The notes under the pieces: generated by a model | Databases searched by the model: none | What the model was told of the DNA's origin: nothing | Seen by the model: the letters and a program-made list of their open reading frames with translations, nothing else | NCBI RefSeq assembly: GCF_013782625.1 | Contig: NZ_CP056199.1 | Span: 824,588-888,587, forward strand | Source of the DNA: Enterobacter sp. RHBSTW-00994 | GTDB lineage: Bacteria; Pseudomonadota; Gammaproteobacteria; Enterobacterales; Enterobacteriaceae | DNA: 64,000 nt | Reading direction: 5' to 3' | Translations under genes and position numbers: made by a program | Shown here: piece by piece, positions 38,951 to 49,685 of the stretch | Layout: every line of letters starts with the position of its first letter | Numbering within the stretch: the first letter of the stretch is position 1

Positions 38951-40929
38951 GTTCACGTATCGCGCGCTTCCCCGCATTGTTGCTGGTCCTTCTCTCTCTG
39001 ACGGCACTCGCCTTAACCTGGATGAACCTGTCGACGGCACTGCCTCGCGATCAGTGGAGTTCGGCATTTGCCGCGCCAGATATCGACAACATTCAACAAA
39101 TGCTGTTCCACTATAGCCTGCTGCCGCGTCTGACAATTTCATTGCTGGTCGGGGCTGGTCTGGGGCTGGTGGGCGTATTGTTCCAGCAGGTCTTACGTAA
39201 TCCTCTGGCTGAACCCACCACGTTAGGGGTGGCGACCGGGGCTCAGCTCGGGATCACCATCACCACGCTGTGGGCGTTTCCGGGGGTATTAACCTCGCAG
39301 TTTGCCGCGCTGGCGGGGGCGTGTGTGGTGGGGGCGTTGGTCTTCGGTGTAGCCTGGGGAAAACGCCTCTCTCCCGTTACGTTGATCCTCGCCGGTCTTG
39401 TGGTGAGCCTATACTGTGGAGCCATCAACCAGCTGCTGGTGCTGTTCCATCATGATCAGTTGCAAAGCATGTTCCTGTGGAGTACCGGAACGCTGACGCA
39501 AACTGACTGGAGCAGCGTACAACGCCTGTGGCCGCAACTGCTGGGCGGCGCTTTGCTGACGCTTCTGCTGTTACGTCCCCTGACGTTGATGGGCCTGGAT
39601 GATGGTGTGGCGCGCAACCTGGGGCTGGCGCTTTCGCTGGCCCGTCTGGCGGCTTTGTCGCTGGCCATTGTGCTGAGCGCATTGCTGGTGAATGCGGTAG
39701 GGATCATCGGCTTTATCGGGCTGTTTGCTCCACTGCTGGCGAAAATGCTCGGCGCGCGCCGTTTACTGGCTCGGCTGATGCTGGCGCCCTTGATTGGGGC
39801 GCTCATCCTTTGGCTCTCGGATCAAGTCATTCTCTGGCTGGCGCGTGTCTGGATGGAAGTCTCTACGGGGTCGGTGACGGCGCTTATTGGCGCACCGCTC
39901 CTGCTGTGGTTACTGCCACGCCTTCGCAGCATGAGTGCGCCGGCGATGGATGCGGGCGATAAAGTGTATGCCGAGCGCCAGTCGGTGCTGTGGTATAGCC
40001 TGGCTGGTCTGGCGATATTAGCACTTGCTGTATTGATGGCGCTTTCGCTTGGGCGTGATGCGCAGGGCTGGCACTGGGCAACCGGGACATTGCTTGACGA
40101 GCTGTTGCAATGGCGCTGGCCGCGTATCTTCTCTGCATTGATCGCGGGCATGATGCTGGCTGCTGCAGGTTGCATTATCCAGAGACTGACCGGCAACCCA
40201 ATGGCCAGCCCGGAAGTTCTGGGTATCAGTTCCGGCGCAGCGTTTGGCGTGGTGTTGATGCTGTTCCTCGTGCCGGGTAATGCGTTTGGCTGGCTTATGC
40301 CCGCCGGGAGCATTGGCGCGGCGGTCACGCTGCTGATCATCCTGATTGCATCCGGAAGAGGCGGTTTTTCACCGCATCGTATGTTGCTTGCCGGGATGGC
40401 GCTCAGCACTGCATTTACCATGCTGCTGATGATGCTACAGGCGAGCGGTGATCCACGTATGGCGCAGATCCTGACCTGGATCTCCGGTTCGACTTATGGC
40501 GCGACCGGTAGTCAGGTTGTTCATACCGGAATTGTGATGGTGGTGTTGCTGGCAATTGTGCCGTTATGTCGTCGCTGGATGACGATCCTGCCACTGGGTG
40601 GCGAAACGGCGCGTGCTGTCGGGATTGCACTTACGCCCACCCGCATTGGCCTGCTGCTACTTGCTGCCTGCCTGACTGCGGCGGCGACGATGACTATCGG
40701 TCCATTGAGTTTTGTAGGGCTGATGGCCCCGCATATTGCCAGAATGCTTGGCTTCCGCCGGACCATGCCGCATATCGTGATTTCTGCTCTGACAGGTGGT
40801 GTGATGCTGGTCTTCGCTGACTGGTGCGGGCGAATGGTGCTCTTTCCGTATCAGATCCCGGCAGGGCTGTTGTCGACCTTTATCGGTGCGCCGTACTTTA
40901 TTTATCTGCTGAGAAAGCAGAGTCGATAG
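38947..40929 (+). CDS. fhuB: Ferric hydroxamate permease FhuB
   Basis: FhuB is a fused permease of 660 residues in which two BtuC-like halves, each of about ten helices, lie in tandem. The two copies of the ATPase-contact motif are seen as RNPLAEPTTLGVATGA and GNPMASPEVLGISSGA. The start overlaps the fhuD stop (ATGA). It closes the fhuACDB operon and is followed by a REP. Confidence 0.97.
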   Translation: MSSRIARFPALLLVLLSLTALALTWMNLSTALPRDQWSSAFAAPDIDNIQQMLFHYSLLPRLTISLLVGAGLGLVGVLFQQVLRNPLAEPTTLGVATGAQLGITITTLWAFPGVLTSQFAALAGACVVGALVFGVAWGKRLSPVTLILAGLVVSLYCGAINQLLVLFHHDQLQSMFLWSTGTLTQTDWSSVQRLWPQLLGGALLTLLLLRPLTLMGLDDGVARNLGLALSLARLAALSLAIVLSALLVNAVGIIGFIGLFAPLLAKMLGARRLLARLMLAPLIGALILWLSDQVILWLARVWMEVSTGSVTALIGAPLLLWLLPRLRSMSAPAMDAGDKVYAERQSVLWYSLAGLAILALAVLMALSLGRDAQGWHWATGTLLDELLQWRWPRIFSALIAGMMLAAAGCIIQRLTGNPMASPEVLGISSGAAFGVVLMLFLVPGNAFGWLMPAGSIGAAVTLLIILIASGRGGFSPHRMLLAGMALSTAFTMLLMMLQASGDPRMAQILTWISGSTYGATGSQVVHTGIVMVVLLAIVPLCRRWMTILPLGGETARAVGIALTPTRIGLLLLAACLTAAATMTIGPLSFVGLMAPHIARMLGFRRTMPHIVISALTGGVMLVFADWCGRMVLFPYQIPAGLLSTFIGAPYFIYLLRKQSR

Positions 40930-40939
40930 TGAACATGCA

Positions 40940-40970
40940 GGCCGGGTAAGCGCGTAAGCGCTACCCGGCA
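40940..40970. repeat. REP element of the E. coli type
   Basis: GCCGGGTAAGCGC and GCGCTACCCGGC form an almost perfect palindrome with one bulged A. It lies between the convergent fhuB and hemL genes, where it may act as a bidirectional 3' end. This family is distinct from the GCGGCCTGATGCC repeats elsewhere in the window. Confidence 0.8.
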
Positions 40971-40983
40971 ATTCACACATGAC

Positions 40984-42264
40984 TTAGAGCTTAGCAAACG
41001 CCTTACGTGCTGCGTCGATGGTGTTATTGATATCTTCTTCGCTATGCGCCACGGACATAAAGCCCGCCTCAAACGCGGATGGTGCCAGGTAAACCCCTTC
41101 TTCCAGCATCAGGTGGAAGAAATGCCTGAAGCGCTCTACGTCGCATTTCACCACGTCCTGATAGCAGGTAACCGTTTTGGCGTCGGTGAAGAAAATCCCG
41201 AACATCCCGCCTACGTGGTTCACTACCAGCGGAATACCTGCCTCTTCTGCGGCTTCCAGCAGGCCGTTTGCCAGTTGGGTTGTCAGGGCTGTCAGCGTTT
41301 CGTGAATACCCGGTTGCGCGACTTCGGTCAGGCAGGCAAACCCGGCAGCCATCGCGATAGGGTTACCGGACAGCGTACCCGCCTGGTAAACCGGACCCGT
41401 TGGAGCCAGTGCTTCCATCACGTCCTTACGACCACCAAATGCACCGACCGGCATACCGCCGCCGATGATTTTACCCAGACAGGTCAGGTCCGGCTCTACG
41501 CCGTAGTAAGACTGTGCCCCCGCCAGAGCCACACGGAAACCGGTCATCACTTCATCGATAATCAGCAGGGCGCCAAATTCGTCACACAGTGCGCGCAGGC
41601 CTGGCAGGAAGTCAGGCTGCGGTGGAATGCAGTTCATGTTGCCCGCAACGGGTTCAACGATGATGCAGGCAATTTCCTGCGGATATTGTTCGAATGCGGC
41701 GCGAACGGTCGCCAGATCGTTGTAGGTGCAAGTCAGCGTGTGTTTAGCAAAGTCAGCCGGTACGCCAGGAGAGTTCGGTTGTCCGAGGGTTAGCGCACCG
41801 GAACCTGCTTTCACCAACAAGCAATCAGCATGGCCGTGGTAACACCCTTCGAATTTGATGATCTTATCGCGACCGGTAAACCCGCGCGCCAGACGAATAG
41901 CGCTCATGGTCGCTTCTGTTCCGGAGTTGACCATGCGGACCATGTCCATGGTAGGAACCAGTTCGGTCACCAGTTCCGCCATTTTGACTTCCATCTCGGT
42001 TGGCGCACCAAAACTTAATCCGCGATGAGCCGCTTCAATGACCGCGTTGCGGATCGACGGGTGGTTGTGACCCAGTACCATCGGACCCCAGGAGCCAACA
42101 TAATCAATATAGGCTTTGTCATCGACATCATACAGATACGCGCCGTCTGCACGTTCGATAAACAGCGGCGTTCCGCCTACGCCGGTAAAGGCGCGAACAG
42201 GGGAGTTCACGCCGCCTGGGATGAGCTCCCGGGCAGCACTGTAGAGGTTTTCTGACTTGCTCAT
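40984..42264 (-). CDS. hemL: Glutamate-1-semialdehyde 2,1-aminomutase
   Basis: HemL makes 5-aminolevulinate for heme in the C5 pathway. The 426-residue PLP enzyme carries the cofactor lysine in [17 protein letters not shown] and the family motif [12 protein letters not shown]. It is monocistronic and diverges from clcA across a region containing a perfect palindrome. Confidence 0.98.
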   Translation of the reverse strand: MSKSENLYSAARELIPGGVNSPVRAFTGVGGTPLFIERADGAYLYDVDDKAYIDYVGSWGPMVLGHNHPSIRNAVIEAAHRGLSFGAPTEMEVKMAELVTELVPTMDMVRMVNSGTEATMSAIRLARGFTGRDKIIKFEGCYHGHADCLLVKAGSGALTLGQPNSPGVPADFAKHTLTCTYNDLATVRAAFEQYPQEIACIIVEPVAGNMNCIPPQPDFLPGLRALCDEFGALLIIDEVMTGFRVALAGAQSYYGVEPDLTCLGKIIGGGMPVGAFGGRKDVMEALAPTGPVYQAGTLSGNPIAMAAGFACLTEVAQPGIHETLTALTTQLANGLLEAAEEAGIPLVVNHVGGMFGIFFTDAKTVTCYQDVVKCDVERFRHFFHLMLEEGVYLAPSAFEAGFMSVAHSEEDINNTIDAARKAFAKL

Positions 42265-42344
42265 GGCGTCGTTCCTGGTTCGTAGAAATAAGTTAAGGAG
42301 ACTATTCTAAGGGATTAACCAAAGGTTATGAAATTTTTGCCGCA

Positions 42345-42366
42345 TTGACACTTAACAATTGTTAAG
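42345..42366. promoter_or_regulatory. TTGACA next to a perfect 16-base palindrome (hemL-clcA)
   Basis: TTGACA at 42345-42350 is followed at once by CTTAACAATTGTTAAG (42351-42366), a perfect palindrome. It would fill the spacer of a clcA-directed promoter, an ideal operator position, but no good -10 lies 16-18 bases after TTGACA. The regulator is unknown. Confidence 0.45.
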
Positions 42367-42440
42367 GATTTTTCCGAAGACGCAGTGGTTGCGTCTGGTA
42401 GAATTCCTTGTGCTATTTGTATGACTAAAAAGAAAAGGCA

Positions 42441-43841
42441 ATGAAAGCAGATAACCCCTCTTTTGAAGAACAGCAATTTTCGCGTGCACGACAACGTATC
42501 AGCATTCGACGACTGCTCAATCGCGATAAAACGCCACTGGCGATCCTGCTTGCTGCCGCAGTCGTGGGGTCGCTGGCAGGGCTGGCTGGTGTGGCGTTCG
42601 AAAAGGCCGTTAATGTGGTCCTGAACTGGCGCATTGGTACGGTTGCGGGATACGCGGATCGCGGCTGGGTAGTTTGGGTCATGGCGTTTGGCTTGTCCGC
42701 ATTACTGGCGATGGCCGGCTATTTTTTGGTTCGCAGATTTGCGCCTGAAGCCGGAGGGTCTGGGATCCCGGAGATTGAGGGGGCGCTTGAAGAACTGCGT
42801 CCGGTTCGCTGGTGGCGGGTTATTCCGGTGAAATTTATCGGCGGGATGGGGACGCTGGGCGCGGGTATGGTGTTGGGACGCGAAGGGCCAACCGTCCAGT
42901 TAGGCGGAAACCTTGGACGTATGGTGGGCGATATCTTCCGTATGCGTAGCGCTGAATCACGTCATACGTTACTGGCGGCTGGGGCTGCTGCGGGTCTTTC
43001 TGCCGCGTTTAACGCCCCTCTGGCGGGCATCCTGTTTATTATCGAGGAGATGCGCGCGCAATTTCGCTACAACCTGATCTCCATTAAAGCGGTGTTTACA
43101 GGCGTTATCATGTCGAGCATCGTCTTTCGCATTTTCAACGGCGAAGGTGCAGTGATCGAGGTGGGAAAGCTGACCAACGCACCGGTGAACACGCTCTGGC
43201 TTTACCTGATCCTCGGTATGATTTTTGGCGTTGTAGGGCCGTTGTTTAATACGCTGGTGCTGCGAACGCAGGACATGTTCCAGCGTATCCATGGCGGGAA
43301 CACAACTAAATGGGTGCTCGTGGGTGGTCTGCTTGGCGGGATGTGCGGCATACTGGGATTTGTGGAACCCAATGCTGCAGGCGGAGGCTTTGGGCTCATT
43401 CCGATTGCCGCAGCAGGCAATTTTAGCGTTGGTCTGCTCTTGTTTATGTTTGTCTCCAGAGTGATCACCACGCTGCTGTGTTTCTCTTCGGGCGCGCCCG
43501 GCGGAATATTTGCGCCCATGCTGGCATTAGGAACGCTGCTTGGCACAGCCTTTGGCATGGCGGCGGAAGCAGGCTTTCCGGCTTATCACCTGGAGGCGGG
43601 AACATTTGCTATTGCGGGAATGGGGGCGTTACTCGCGGCCTCTCTTCGTGCTCCGCTGACCGGAATTGTGCTTGTTCTGGAAATGACCGACAATTATCAG
43701 CTCATTTTGCCAATGATCATTACCTGTCTCGGCGCGACACTATTGGCCCAATTCCTGGGTGGAAAACCGCTATACTCCACCATTCTTGCTCGTACCCTGG
43801 CGAAACAGGAGGCTGAACGGGCCTCAACGCAGAATACTTGA
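42441..43841 (+). CDS. clcA: H+/Cl- exchange transporter ClcA
   Basis: ClcA exchanges two chloride ions for one proton and helps enterics survive extreme acid. The 466-residue membrane protein has GSGIPE, GREGPT with the gating Glu148, and the GAPGGIFAP filter segment. Glu148 falls at exactly the E. coli position. A weak AAGG precedes the ATG. The C-terminus differs from E. coli and is a few residues shorter. Confidence 0.96.
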   Translation: MKADNPSFEEQQFSRARQRISIRRLLNRDKTPLAILLAAAVVGSLAGLAGVAFEKAVNVVLNWRIGTVAGYADRGWVVWVMAFGLSALLAMAGYFLVRRFAPEAGGSGIPEIEGALEELRPVRWWRVIPVKFIGGMGTLGAGMVLGREGPTVQLGGNLGRMVGDIFRMRSAESRHTLLAAGAAAGLSAAFNAPLAGILFIIEEMRAQFRYNLISIKAVFTGVIMSSIVFRIFNGEGAVIEVGKLTNAPVNTLWLYLILGMIFGVVGPLFNTLVLRTQDMFQRIHGGNTTKWVLVGGLLGGMCGILGFVEPNAAGGGFGLIPIAAAGNFSVGLLLFMFVSRVITTLLCFSSGAPGGIFAPMLALGTLLGTAFGMAAEAGFPAYHLEAGTFAIAGMGALLAASLRAPLTGIVLVLEMTDNYQLILPMIITCLGATLLAQFLGGKPLYSTILARTLAKQEAERASTQNT

Positions 43842-43877
43842 ATGAATTACCAGGGTATTAGATAATGAAAAAAAGAA

Positions 43878-43896
43878 TTGGGTGATTTTTACCCAA
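43878..43896 (+). terminator. Possible weak terminator after clcA
   Basis: TTGGGT (43878-43883) and ACCCAA (43891-43896) can pair around GATTTTT. There is no T tract after it, so termination would be weak; erpA begins 31 bases later. Confidence 0.35.
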
Positions 43897-43927
43897 TAGC
43901 AGTAAGCAGTATTCATGGGAGCATAAG

Positions 43928-44275
43928 ATGAGTGATGACGTAGTCGCTGTGCCGCTGGAGTTTACAGAAGCCGCAGCCAACAAAGTGAAAACCCTGATTG
44001 CCGACGAAGACAATCCGGATCTGAAACTGCGTGTATATATTACCGGGGGCGGCTGCAGCGGCTTCCAGTACGGTTTTACCTTTGACGACCAGGTAAACGA
44101 TGGTGATATGACTATCGAGAAGCAGGGTGTCGCGCTGGTTGTTGACCCGATGAGCCTGCAATATCTGGTGGGCGGTGCGGTTGATTACAGCGAAGGCCTG
44201 GAAGGTTCTCGCTTTGTGGTGACGAACCCGAATGCAACAAGCACTTGCGGGTGTGGTTCGTCATTCAGTATTTGA
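43928..44275 (+). CDS. erpA: Iron-sulfur cluster insertion protein ErpA
   Basis: ErpA is an A-type carrier that delivers Fe-S clusters to apoproteins, including IspG/IspH in the isoprenoid pathway. The 115-residue product has the three conserved cysteines: Cys43 (GGGCSGF) and Cys107/Cys109 (STCGCGSS). It is one residue longer than E. coli ErpA near the N-terminus. GGGAGC lies before the ATG. Confidence 0.97.
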   Translation: MSDDVVAVPLEFTEAAANKVKTLIADEDNPDLKLRVYITGGGCSGFQYGFTFDDQVNDGDMTIEKQGVALVVDPMSLQYLVGGAVDYSEGLEGSRFVVTNPNATSTCGCGSSFSI

Positions 44276-44288
44276 TTTTCCGGCGGGA

Positions 44289-44312
44289 GTGGCCTGATGC
44301 CATCATCCCGGA
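44289..44312 (+). repeat. Degenerate REP-like repeat, copy 5
   Basis: AGTGGCCTGATGCCATCATC matches the core of the family with several changes and lacks the second, inverted half. It lies 3' of erpA, the same kind of position as the other copies. Confidence 0.5.
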
Positions 44313-44321
44313 ATCGCACTA

Positions 44322-44355
44322 AAAACGGTAACCCTCGGGTTACCGTTTTGCTTTT
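44322..44355. terminator. Bidirectional terminator between erpA and the TRIC gene
   Basis: AAAACGGTAACC (44322-44333) and GGTTACCGTTTT (44338-44349) form a perfect 12-base stem with a four-base loop. A and T tracts are built into the arms, so it can work on both strands. Confidence 0.85.
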
Positions 44356-44978
44356 TACCTGCCATTCTCATCAAGCGCAAACGTCGGCAGTTTCAGATGC
44401 CAGCGAATAGCCGCTAACCGAATCGCCAGCGTCACCACCATACCCAACATGGCCGCATTCTCCAGCGGAACGGCAAAGGTGTAATAGGCTGTGGCATGAA
44501 CAATCCCGCCAATAATACAGGCTGTGGCATAGATTTCAGTCCGCAGGATCATGGGAACTTCGCGTGCCAGAATGTCGCGAATGATGCCACCCCCGACGCC
44601 CGTCAATACGCCCATGCAGATGGCAACCATCGGTCCGGTATTCGCCATAAAGGCTTTATTGACGCCAATTCCTACAAAGACGGCCAGGCCGACGGCATCC
44701 AGCACCGGTAGCACCCATTTGGGCAGCCTGCGAGGCTGACGCACTAGCACGATTGTTAGCAGACAGGTGACCATCGCCACCACCAGATCGGTGGGATCTT
44801 TCACCCAAAATACCGGGCCGTTCGCGAGAGCCATATCGCGAATTGTGCCGCCGCCAACGGCGGTAACAACGCCCAGCACCAGAACACCGAACGGGTCCAT
44901 GCGTAATTTCCCGGCGAGCAAAACGCCGGAGATAGCAAATACGGCTGTGCCAAGAATATCCAGCCAATAGACGAGCAT
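44355..44978 (-). CDS. yadS: TRIC-family cation channel protein YadS
   Basis: The 207-residue membrane protein consists of two tandem three-helix repeats plus a seventh helix. The repeats are visible as AVGGGTIRDM and GVGGGIIRDIL, the hallmark of the UPF0126/TRIC family of trimeric cation channels. Its physiological ion is not known. It lies 33 bases downstream of btuF on the same strand and is probably cotranscribed. Confidence 0.92.
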   Translation of the reverse strand: MLVYWLDILGTAVFAISGVLLAGKLRMDPFGVLVLGVVTAVGGGTIRDMALANGPVFWVKDPTDLVVAMVTCLLTIVLVRQPRRLPKWVLPVLDAVGLAVFVGIGVNKAFMANTGPMVAICMGVLTGVGGGIIRDILAREVPMILRTEIYATACIIGGIVHATAYYTFAVPLENAAMLGMVVTLAIRLAAIRWHLKLPTFALDENGR

Positions 44979-45011
44979 CGTTAAATCCTCGGGTTTGGGT
45001 CTAAAACAACG

Positions 45012-45812
45012 TTAATGACTTTGTGCCAGTGCGGTGCAGAGCTGTTTAGCGGCGAGGATAATACGCGGGCTGGCGCGTTCAAACCAGTCGCTGTGCAGGG
45101 CAATTACCGGAATTTTTAACTGGCGCTGCCAGAATTGTTCAATTTTAGGAATTTCGCTTGCGTCACCGACGACGACAATGGCCTGCGGCTGGCGTGCCAG
45201 GACCTGTTCCCGGCTGACCTGTGGCCAGGGCACTCGGCTGGCGGCAAAGATATTTTCACCCCCGCAGATTTCGAGCACCTGATTCTGGATAGATCCCTGA
45301 CCGGTAGTGAACAGCGGCTGACTACCAAATTGCAGAAACACCCGCTTTTTGGTGGTCTTATCATATTCGGTTTTTAGCGCCGCGTAGTCACTGAGCATAC
45401 GTTGTGCAGCTTGTTCGGCTTTGCTGGGGGTTGGGCTGAAAGGGGCAAGATCGCGAAGCGCCTGAGCGACTTGCTCAATGCTTACTGCATCAATCCATTG
45501 CACTTTTATGCCCAGAGAGATGAGTTGGTTTACCTGCCGCTCGGCATTGCCACCGCGCCAGGCGAGCACCAGATCGGGCTTCAGGGCAACGATGCGCTCA
45601 AGATTCATACCTTGCCAGGTCGAGACTTGTTCGATCTGCTTCGCTTCAGGAGGAAAATCGGAATAACTGCTGACACCAACGGGGGTGATCCCGGCGGCAA
45701 AAGCCAGCTCAGTATTCGCGGGGGAGAGGGTAATCACACGCGGCGCGGCGTAAAGCCAGGCCGGTGTGAGCAGTAACAGGGCGACCAGCGCCCTTAAGGT
45801 CTGTTTACCCAC
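45012..45812 (-). CDS. btuF: Vitamin B12 periplasmic binding protein BtuF
   Basis: BtuF captures cobalamin in the periplasm for the BtuCD importer. The 266-residue product has a signal peptide (cleavage near LYA|APR) and a class III binding-protein fold ([17 protein letters not shown]). The start is GTG. It overlaps the end of mtnN by eight bases, so mtnN-btuF-yadS form one transcription unit, as in E. coli. btuC and btuD are not in the window. Confidence 0.95.
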   Translation of the reverse strand: MGKQTLRALVALLLLTPAWLYAAPRVITLSPANTELAFAAGITPVGVSSYSDFPPEAKQIEQVSTWQGMNLERIVALKPDLVLAWRGGNAERQVNQLISLGIKVQWIDAVSIEQVAQALRDLAPFSPTPSKAEQAAQRMLSDYAALKTEYDKTTKKRVFLQFGSQPLFTTGQGSIQNQVLEICGGENIFAASRVPWPQVSREQVLARQPQAIVVVGDASEIPKIEQFWQRQLKIPVIALHSDWFERASPRIILAAKQLCTALAQSH

Positions 45813-46503
45813 GAGCCAGTTTCTGCACCAGGGTTTCCACCATTACGGTGGATTGTTTTGCTGCGACGGCCAGGAACTCGTCAAAGCTCAGGTGTGACTG
45901 TTGGTCGGCAACGTCTGAAATGGCGCGAACTACCACGAACGGGACGTTAAAGTTGTGGCATACGTGTGCAATCGCCGTGGCTTCCATTTCAACGGCAACG
46001 GCCTGTGGGAAGTTGTGACGGATTTTCGCCAGGCCCACTGAACCATTGATGAAAGCGTCACCGCTAACAATCAGGCCGCGCACAGCGTTGAGGTTCAGCT
46101 CAGCGATGCAGGTTTCTGCGGCACTAATCAGTTTCGCATCAGCTTTAAAGCCTGCCGGGCAACCCGGAAGCTGACCATATTCGTAACCGAATGCCGTGAC
46201 ATCCGCATCGTGATAACGCGCTTCGTCGGATACCACGATATCGCCCACTTTCAGCGTTGGAGCCAGACCGCCAGCAGAGCCGGTGTTAATGATCACATCT
46301 GGCTTACAGCGTTCGAGCAGCAGCGTCGCGCCCAGTGCTGCAGCTACTTTACCGATGCCTGATTTCAGCAGAGCAACGTCAACGCCGTTCAACTGGCCGG
46401 TATAAATTTCACAACCACCCAGTGAGAGGGTCTGACGGTTCTCAATTTTGTCACGCAGCAGCGTAACTTCTTCTTCCATTGCACCAATAATGCCGATTTT
46501 CAT
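45805..46503 (-). CDS. mtnN: 5'-methylthioadenosine/S-adenosylhomocysteine nucleosidase
   Basis: MtnN hydrolyses methylthioadenosine, S-adenosylhomocysteine and 5'-deoxyadenosine, clearing by-products of spermidine synthesis and of methylation. The 232-residue protein begins [16 protein letters not shown] with the catalytic Glu12 region, and ends with the nucleoside-binding RAISDVAD segment holding the catalytic Asp. It diverges from dgt. Confidence 0.97.
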   Translation of the reverse strand: MKIGIIGAMEEEVTLLRDKIENRQTLSLGGCEIYTGQLNGVDVALLKSGIGKVAAALGATLLLERCKPDVIINTGSAGGLAPTLKVGDIVVSDEARYHDADVTAFGYEYGQLPGCPAGFKADAKLISAAETCIAELNLNAVRGLIVSGDAFINGSVGLAKIRHNFPQAVAVEMEATAIAHVCHNFNVPFVVVRAISDVADQQSHLSFDEFLAVAAKQSTVMVETLVQKLARG

Positions 46504-46585
46504 AGATTTACTCGCGATGTGCCTTGTTAAGATGCATAGTCTATCATGCGCATACGGGGAAACGCATTCTCACGCGGGGGAGCAC

Positions 46586-48100
46586 ATGGAACCAATCGAT
46601 TTTCGCAATAAAATTAACTGGCATCGTCGTTTCCGTTCTCCGCAAGGAGCGAAAAGCGAGCACGAGATCCTGCGTATCTTTGAAAGCGATCGCGGGCGCA
46701 TTATCAATTCTCCTGCCATCCGCCGCTTACAGCAAAAAACACAGGTTTTCCCACTCGAGCGTAATGCGGCAGTTCGCACGCGACTGACCCACTCAATGGA
46801 AGTTCAGCAGGTCGGGCGTTATATTGCCAAAGAGATCCTGAGCCGTCTTAAAGAGCAACGTCGCCTGGAAACCTACGGTCTGGATGAACTGACCGGGCCG
46901 TTTGAAAGCATCGTTGAGATGGCGTGTCTGATGCACGATATTGGCAACCCGCCTTTTGGACATTTTGGGGAGGCCGCTATTAATGACTGGTTCAAACAGC
47001 GGTTGTTCCCTTCAGACGCCGCCAGCCAGCCGCTTAGCGACGATCGTTGTGTCGTCAGCGCCTTACGTTTGCGGGAGGGTGAGGAAGTTGTAAACGACTT
47101 GCGGCGTAAAGTACGTCAGGATCTGTGTCACTTTGAAGGCAACGCGCAGGGTATCCGTCTGGTGCATTCCCTGATGCGTATGAACCTGACCTGGGCGCAA
47201 GTCGGTTGTATTCTCAAATATACGCGTCCGGCATGGTGGATGGGCGAACCTCCGGAGTCACACAGCTATTTGATGAAAAAACCGGGCTATTACTTATCGG
47301 AAGAAGCCTATATTGAGCGGTTGCGTAAAGAACTTTCACTGACCCCAAATGGGCGCTTCCCATTAACCTGGATAATGGAAGCGGCCGACGATATTTCCTA
47401 TTGTGTTGCAGACCTGGAAGACGCGGTTGAAAAAAGAATATTCAGCGTCGAAGAACTTTATCAGCATCTTTATGATGCCTGGGGTAAACATGAAAAAGGA
47501 TCTCTGTTTGCTCAGGTCGTCGAAAACGCGTGGGAGAAATCGCGTTCTAATTCTCTTAGCCGCAGTACGGAAGATCAGTTCTTTATGTATTTACGGGTCA
47601 ACACATTAAATAAGTTGGTCCCCTATGCCGCAGCCCGCTTTATTGACAATTTACCGACGATTTTTACCGGTGAATTCAATCACGCCTTGCTGGAAGATGA
47701 CAGCAGCTTTAGTCAACTTCTTGAGTTATATAAGAATGTAGCCGTACGCCATGTGTTCAGCCACCCGGACGTTGAACAACTGGAATTACAAGGTTATCGG
47801 GTCATAAGTGGTCTGCTGGAAATTTATCGCCCGTTACTGCAATTATCAGTCGATGAGTTTAGCGAACTGGTAGAAAAAGAACGTGTGCGGCGCTTGCCTA
47901 TTGAATCCCGCCTGTTCCATAAACTTTCAACACGACATCGTCTTGCCTATGTTGAAGCAGTGAGCAAAATTGATCGCCAGACTTCCCGCTGGCCAGTGCT
48001 GGAATATTATTATCGTTGTCGACTGATTCAGGACTATATCAGCGGAATGACGGATTTGTATGCGTGGGATGAATACCGCAAGCTCATGGCGGTTGAATAA
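46586..48100 (+). CDS. dgt: Deoxyguanosinetriphosphate triphosphohydrolase
   Basis: Dgt cleaves dGTP to deoxyguanosine and triphosphate. ATG 46586 gives 504 residues beginning [19 protein letters not shown]; the longer open frame upstream overlaps mtnN antisense and is not homologous. HD-domain metal ligands are visible in [10 protein letters not shown] and [15 protein letters not shown]. It precedes degP, as in E. coli. Confidence 0.96.
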   Translation: MEPIDFRNKINWHRRFRSPQGAKSEHEILRIFESDRGRIINSPAIRRLQQKTQVFPLERNAAVRTRLTHSMEVQQVGRYIAKEILSRLKEQRRLETYGLDELTGPFESIVEMACLMHDIGNPPFGHFGEAAINDWFKQRLFPSDAASQPLSDDRCVVSALRLREGEEVVNDLRRKVRQDLCHFEGNAQGIRLVHSLMRMNLTWAQVGCILKYTRPAWWMGEPPESHSYLMKKPGYYLSEEAYIERLRKELSLTPNGRFPLTWIMEAADDISYCVADLEDAVEKRIFSVEELYQHLYDAWGKHEKGSLFAQVVENAWEKSRSNSLSRSTEDQFFMYLRVNTLNKLVPYAAARFIDNLPTIFTGEFNHALLEDDSSFSQLLELYKNVAVRHVFSHPDVEQLELQGYRVISGLLEIYRPLLQLSVDEFSELVEKERVRRLPIESRLFHKLSTRHRLAYVEAVSKIDRQTSRWPVLEYYYRCRLIQDYISGMTDLYAWDEYRKLMAVE

Positions 48101-48158
48101 ACACTGAGTTTTGTAAAGACGACCAATAAATTTTTACTTTTTCCATAAACTTAATCCC

Positions 48159-48186
48159 GGAACTTCGCGCTATAAAACGAATCTGA
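48159..48186 (+). promoter_or_regulatory. SigmaE promoter of degP
   Basis: GGAACTT (48159-48165) and TCTGA (48182-48186) are 16 bases apart, an exact match to the sigmaE consensus and to the E. coli degP promoter. A GTAAA half-site at 48113-48117 could be part of a CpxR box, but the second half is poor. Confidence 0.92.
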
Positions 48187-48232
48187 CGTACACAGCAATT
48201 TTGCGTTATCTGTAAAATAGAGATTGAGAAAC

Positions 48233-49678
48233 ATGAAAAAAACCACATTAGCAATGAGTGCACTGGCTCTGAGTTTAGGTTTAGCGCTGTCTCCTCTGTC
48301 TGCTACTGCAGCCGAGACCGCGTCTTCGGCTGCAACCGCGCAGCAGATGCCTAGCCTGGCCCCGATGCTCGAAAAAGTGATGCCATCGGTGGTGAGCATT
48401 AACGTTGAGGGCAGTACAACCGTCAATACGCCGCGTATGCCGCGTAACTTCCAGCAGTTCTTTGGCGATAACTCCCCGTTCTGTCAGGACGGTTCGCCAT
48501 TCCAGAGCTCCCCGTTCTGTCAGGGGGGGGGTGCAGGTGATGACAGCGGAAGCAGCAACGGTGGCGGTCAACAGCAGAAATTCATGGCTCTTGGCTCTGG
48601 CGTTATCATCGATGCGGCGAAAGGCTATGTCGTAACCAACAACCACGTTGTCGATAATGCTAACAGCATCAAAGTTCAGCTGAGTGATGGTCGTAAATTC
48701 GATGCAAAAGTGGTGGGGAAAGACCCACGCTCTGACATCGCACTGATTCAGATTCAGGATCCGAAAAACCTGACAGCGATTAAAATCGCCGATTCTGACG
48801 CACTGCGCGTTGGTGACTACACCGTTGCAATCGGTAACCCGTTCGGTCTGGGTGAAACCGTAACCTCGGGTATTGTCTCTGCGCTGGGACGTAGCGGCCT
48901 GAACGCTGAAAACTACGAAAACTTTATCCAGACGGATGCCGCGATTAACCGGGGTAACTCGGGCGGTGCGCTGGTTAACCTGAACGGCGAGTTGATTGGT
49001 ATCAACACCGCGATCCTGGCGCCAGACGGTGGCAATATTGGTATCGGTTTTGCTATCCCGAGCAACATGGTGAAAAACCTGACGGCTCAGATGGTGCAGT
49101 ATGGCCAGGTTAAACGCGGTGAGTTGGGCATTCTGGGTACTGAACTGAACTCTGAACTGGCGAAAGCGATGAAAGTTGACGCTCAGCGCGGGGCATTTGT
49201 CAGCCAGGTTATGCCAAATTCATCTGCGGCGAAGGCTGGTATCAAAGCAGGTGATGTGATCACCTCTCTGAACGGTAAGCCTATCATCAGTTTTGCAGCG
49301 CTGCGTGCCGAAGTGGGCTCGATGCCGGTGGGTAGCAAAATTCAGTTGGGTCTGCTGCGTGATGGTAAACCGGTGAACGTGAGCCTTGAACTGCAGCAGA
49401 GCAGCCAGACTCAGGTTGACTCCAGCTCTATCTTCAGCGGTATTGAAGGGGCTGAGATGAGCAACAAGGGCGACGATAAAGGCGTGGTGGTGAATAACGT
49501 GAAAGCGAATTCTCCGGCAGCCCGAATCGGCCTGAAAAAAGGTGATGTGATCATGGGGGCTAACCAGCAACCCGTGAAAAACATTGCCGAACTGCGCAAA
49601 ATTCTCGACAGCAAACCGTCTGTGCTGGCGTTGAATATTCAGCGTGGTGACTCTTCACTCTACCTGTTAATGCAGTAA
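48233..49678 (+). CDS. degP: Periplasmic serine protease and chaperone DegP
   Basis: DegP degrades or refolds misfolded envelope proteins and forms cages at heat shock. ATG 48233 gives 481 residues with a signal peptide ending near ATA|AET. The triad is His138, Asp168 and Ser243 (GNSGGAL) in precursor numbering, followed by two PDZ domains. It is seven residues longer than E. coli; the extra lies in the LA loop (PFCQGGGAGDDSGSSNGGGQ), where the DNA has nine consecutive G at 48523-48531. The flanking loop cysteines are conserved. It is sigmaE controlled. Confidence 0.97.
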   Translation: MKKTTLAMSALALSLGLALSPLSATAAETASSAATAQQMPSLAPMLEKVMPSVVSINVEGSTTVNTPRMPRNFQQFFGDNSPFCQDGSPFQSSPFCQGGGAGDDSGSSNGGGQQQKFMALGSGVIIDAAKGYVVTNNHVVDNANSIKVQLSDGRKFDAKVVGKDPRSDIALIQIQDPKNLTAIKIADSDALRVGDYTVAIGNPFGLGETVTSGIVSALGRSGLNAENYENFIQTDAAINRGNSGGALVNLNGELIGINTAILAPDGGNIGIGFAIPSNMVKNLTAQMVQYGQVKRGELGILGTELNSELAKAMKVDAQRGAFVSQVMPNSSAAKAGIKAGDVITSLNGKPIISFAALRAEVGSMPVGSKIQLGLLRDGKPVNVSLELQQSSQTQVDSSSIFSGIEGAEMSNKGDDKGVVVNNVKANSPAARIGLKKGDVIMGANQQPVKNIAELRKILDSKPSVLALNIQRGDSSLYLLMQ

Positions 49679-49685
49679 CCCTCTC

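Noticed and set aside
46448-46585. N-terminal extension of dgt to 550 residues
   Set aside because: The extension runs antisense through the mtnN start; homology begins at ATG 46586 with a ribosome binding site.
48113-48140. CpxR box upstream of degP
   Set aside because: GTAAA at 48113-48117 is present, but the second half-site is not a good match at the normal spacing, so only the sigmaE promoter is called.
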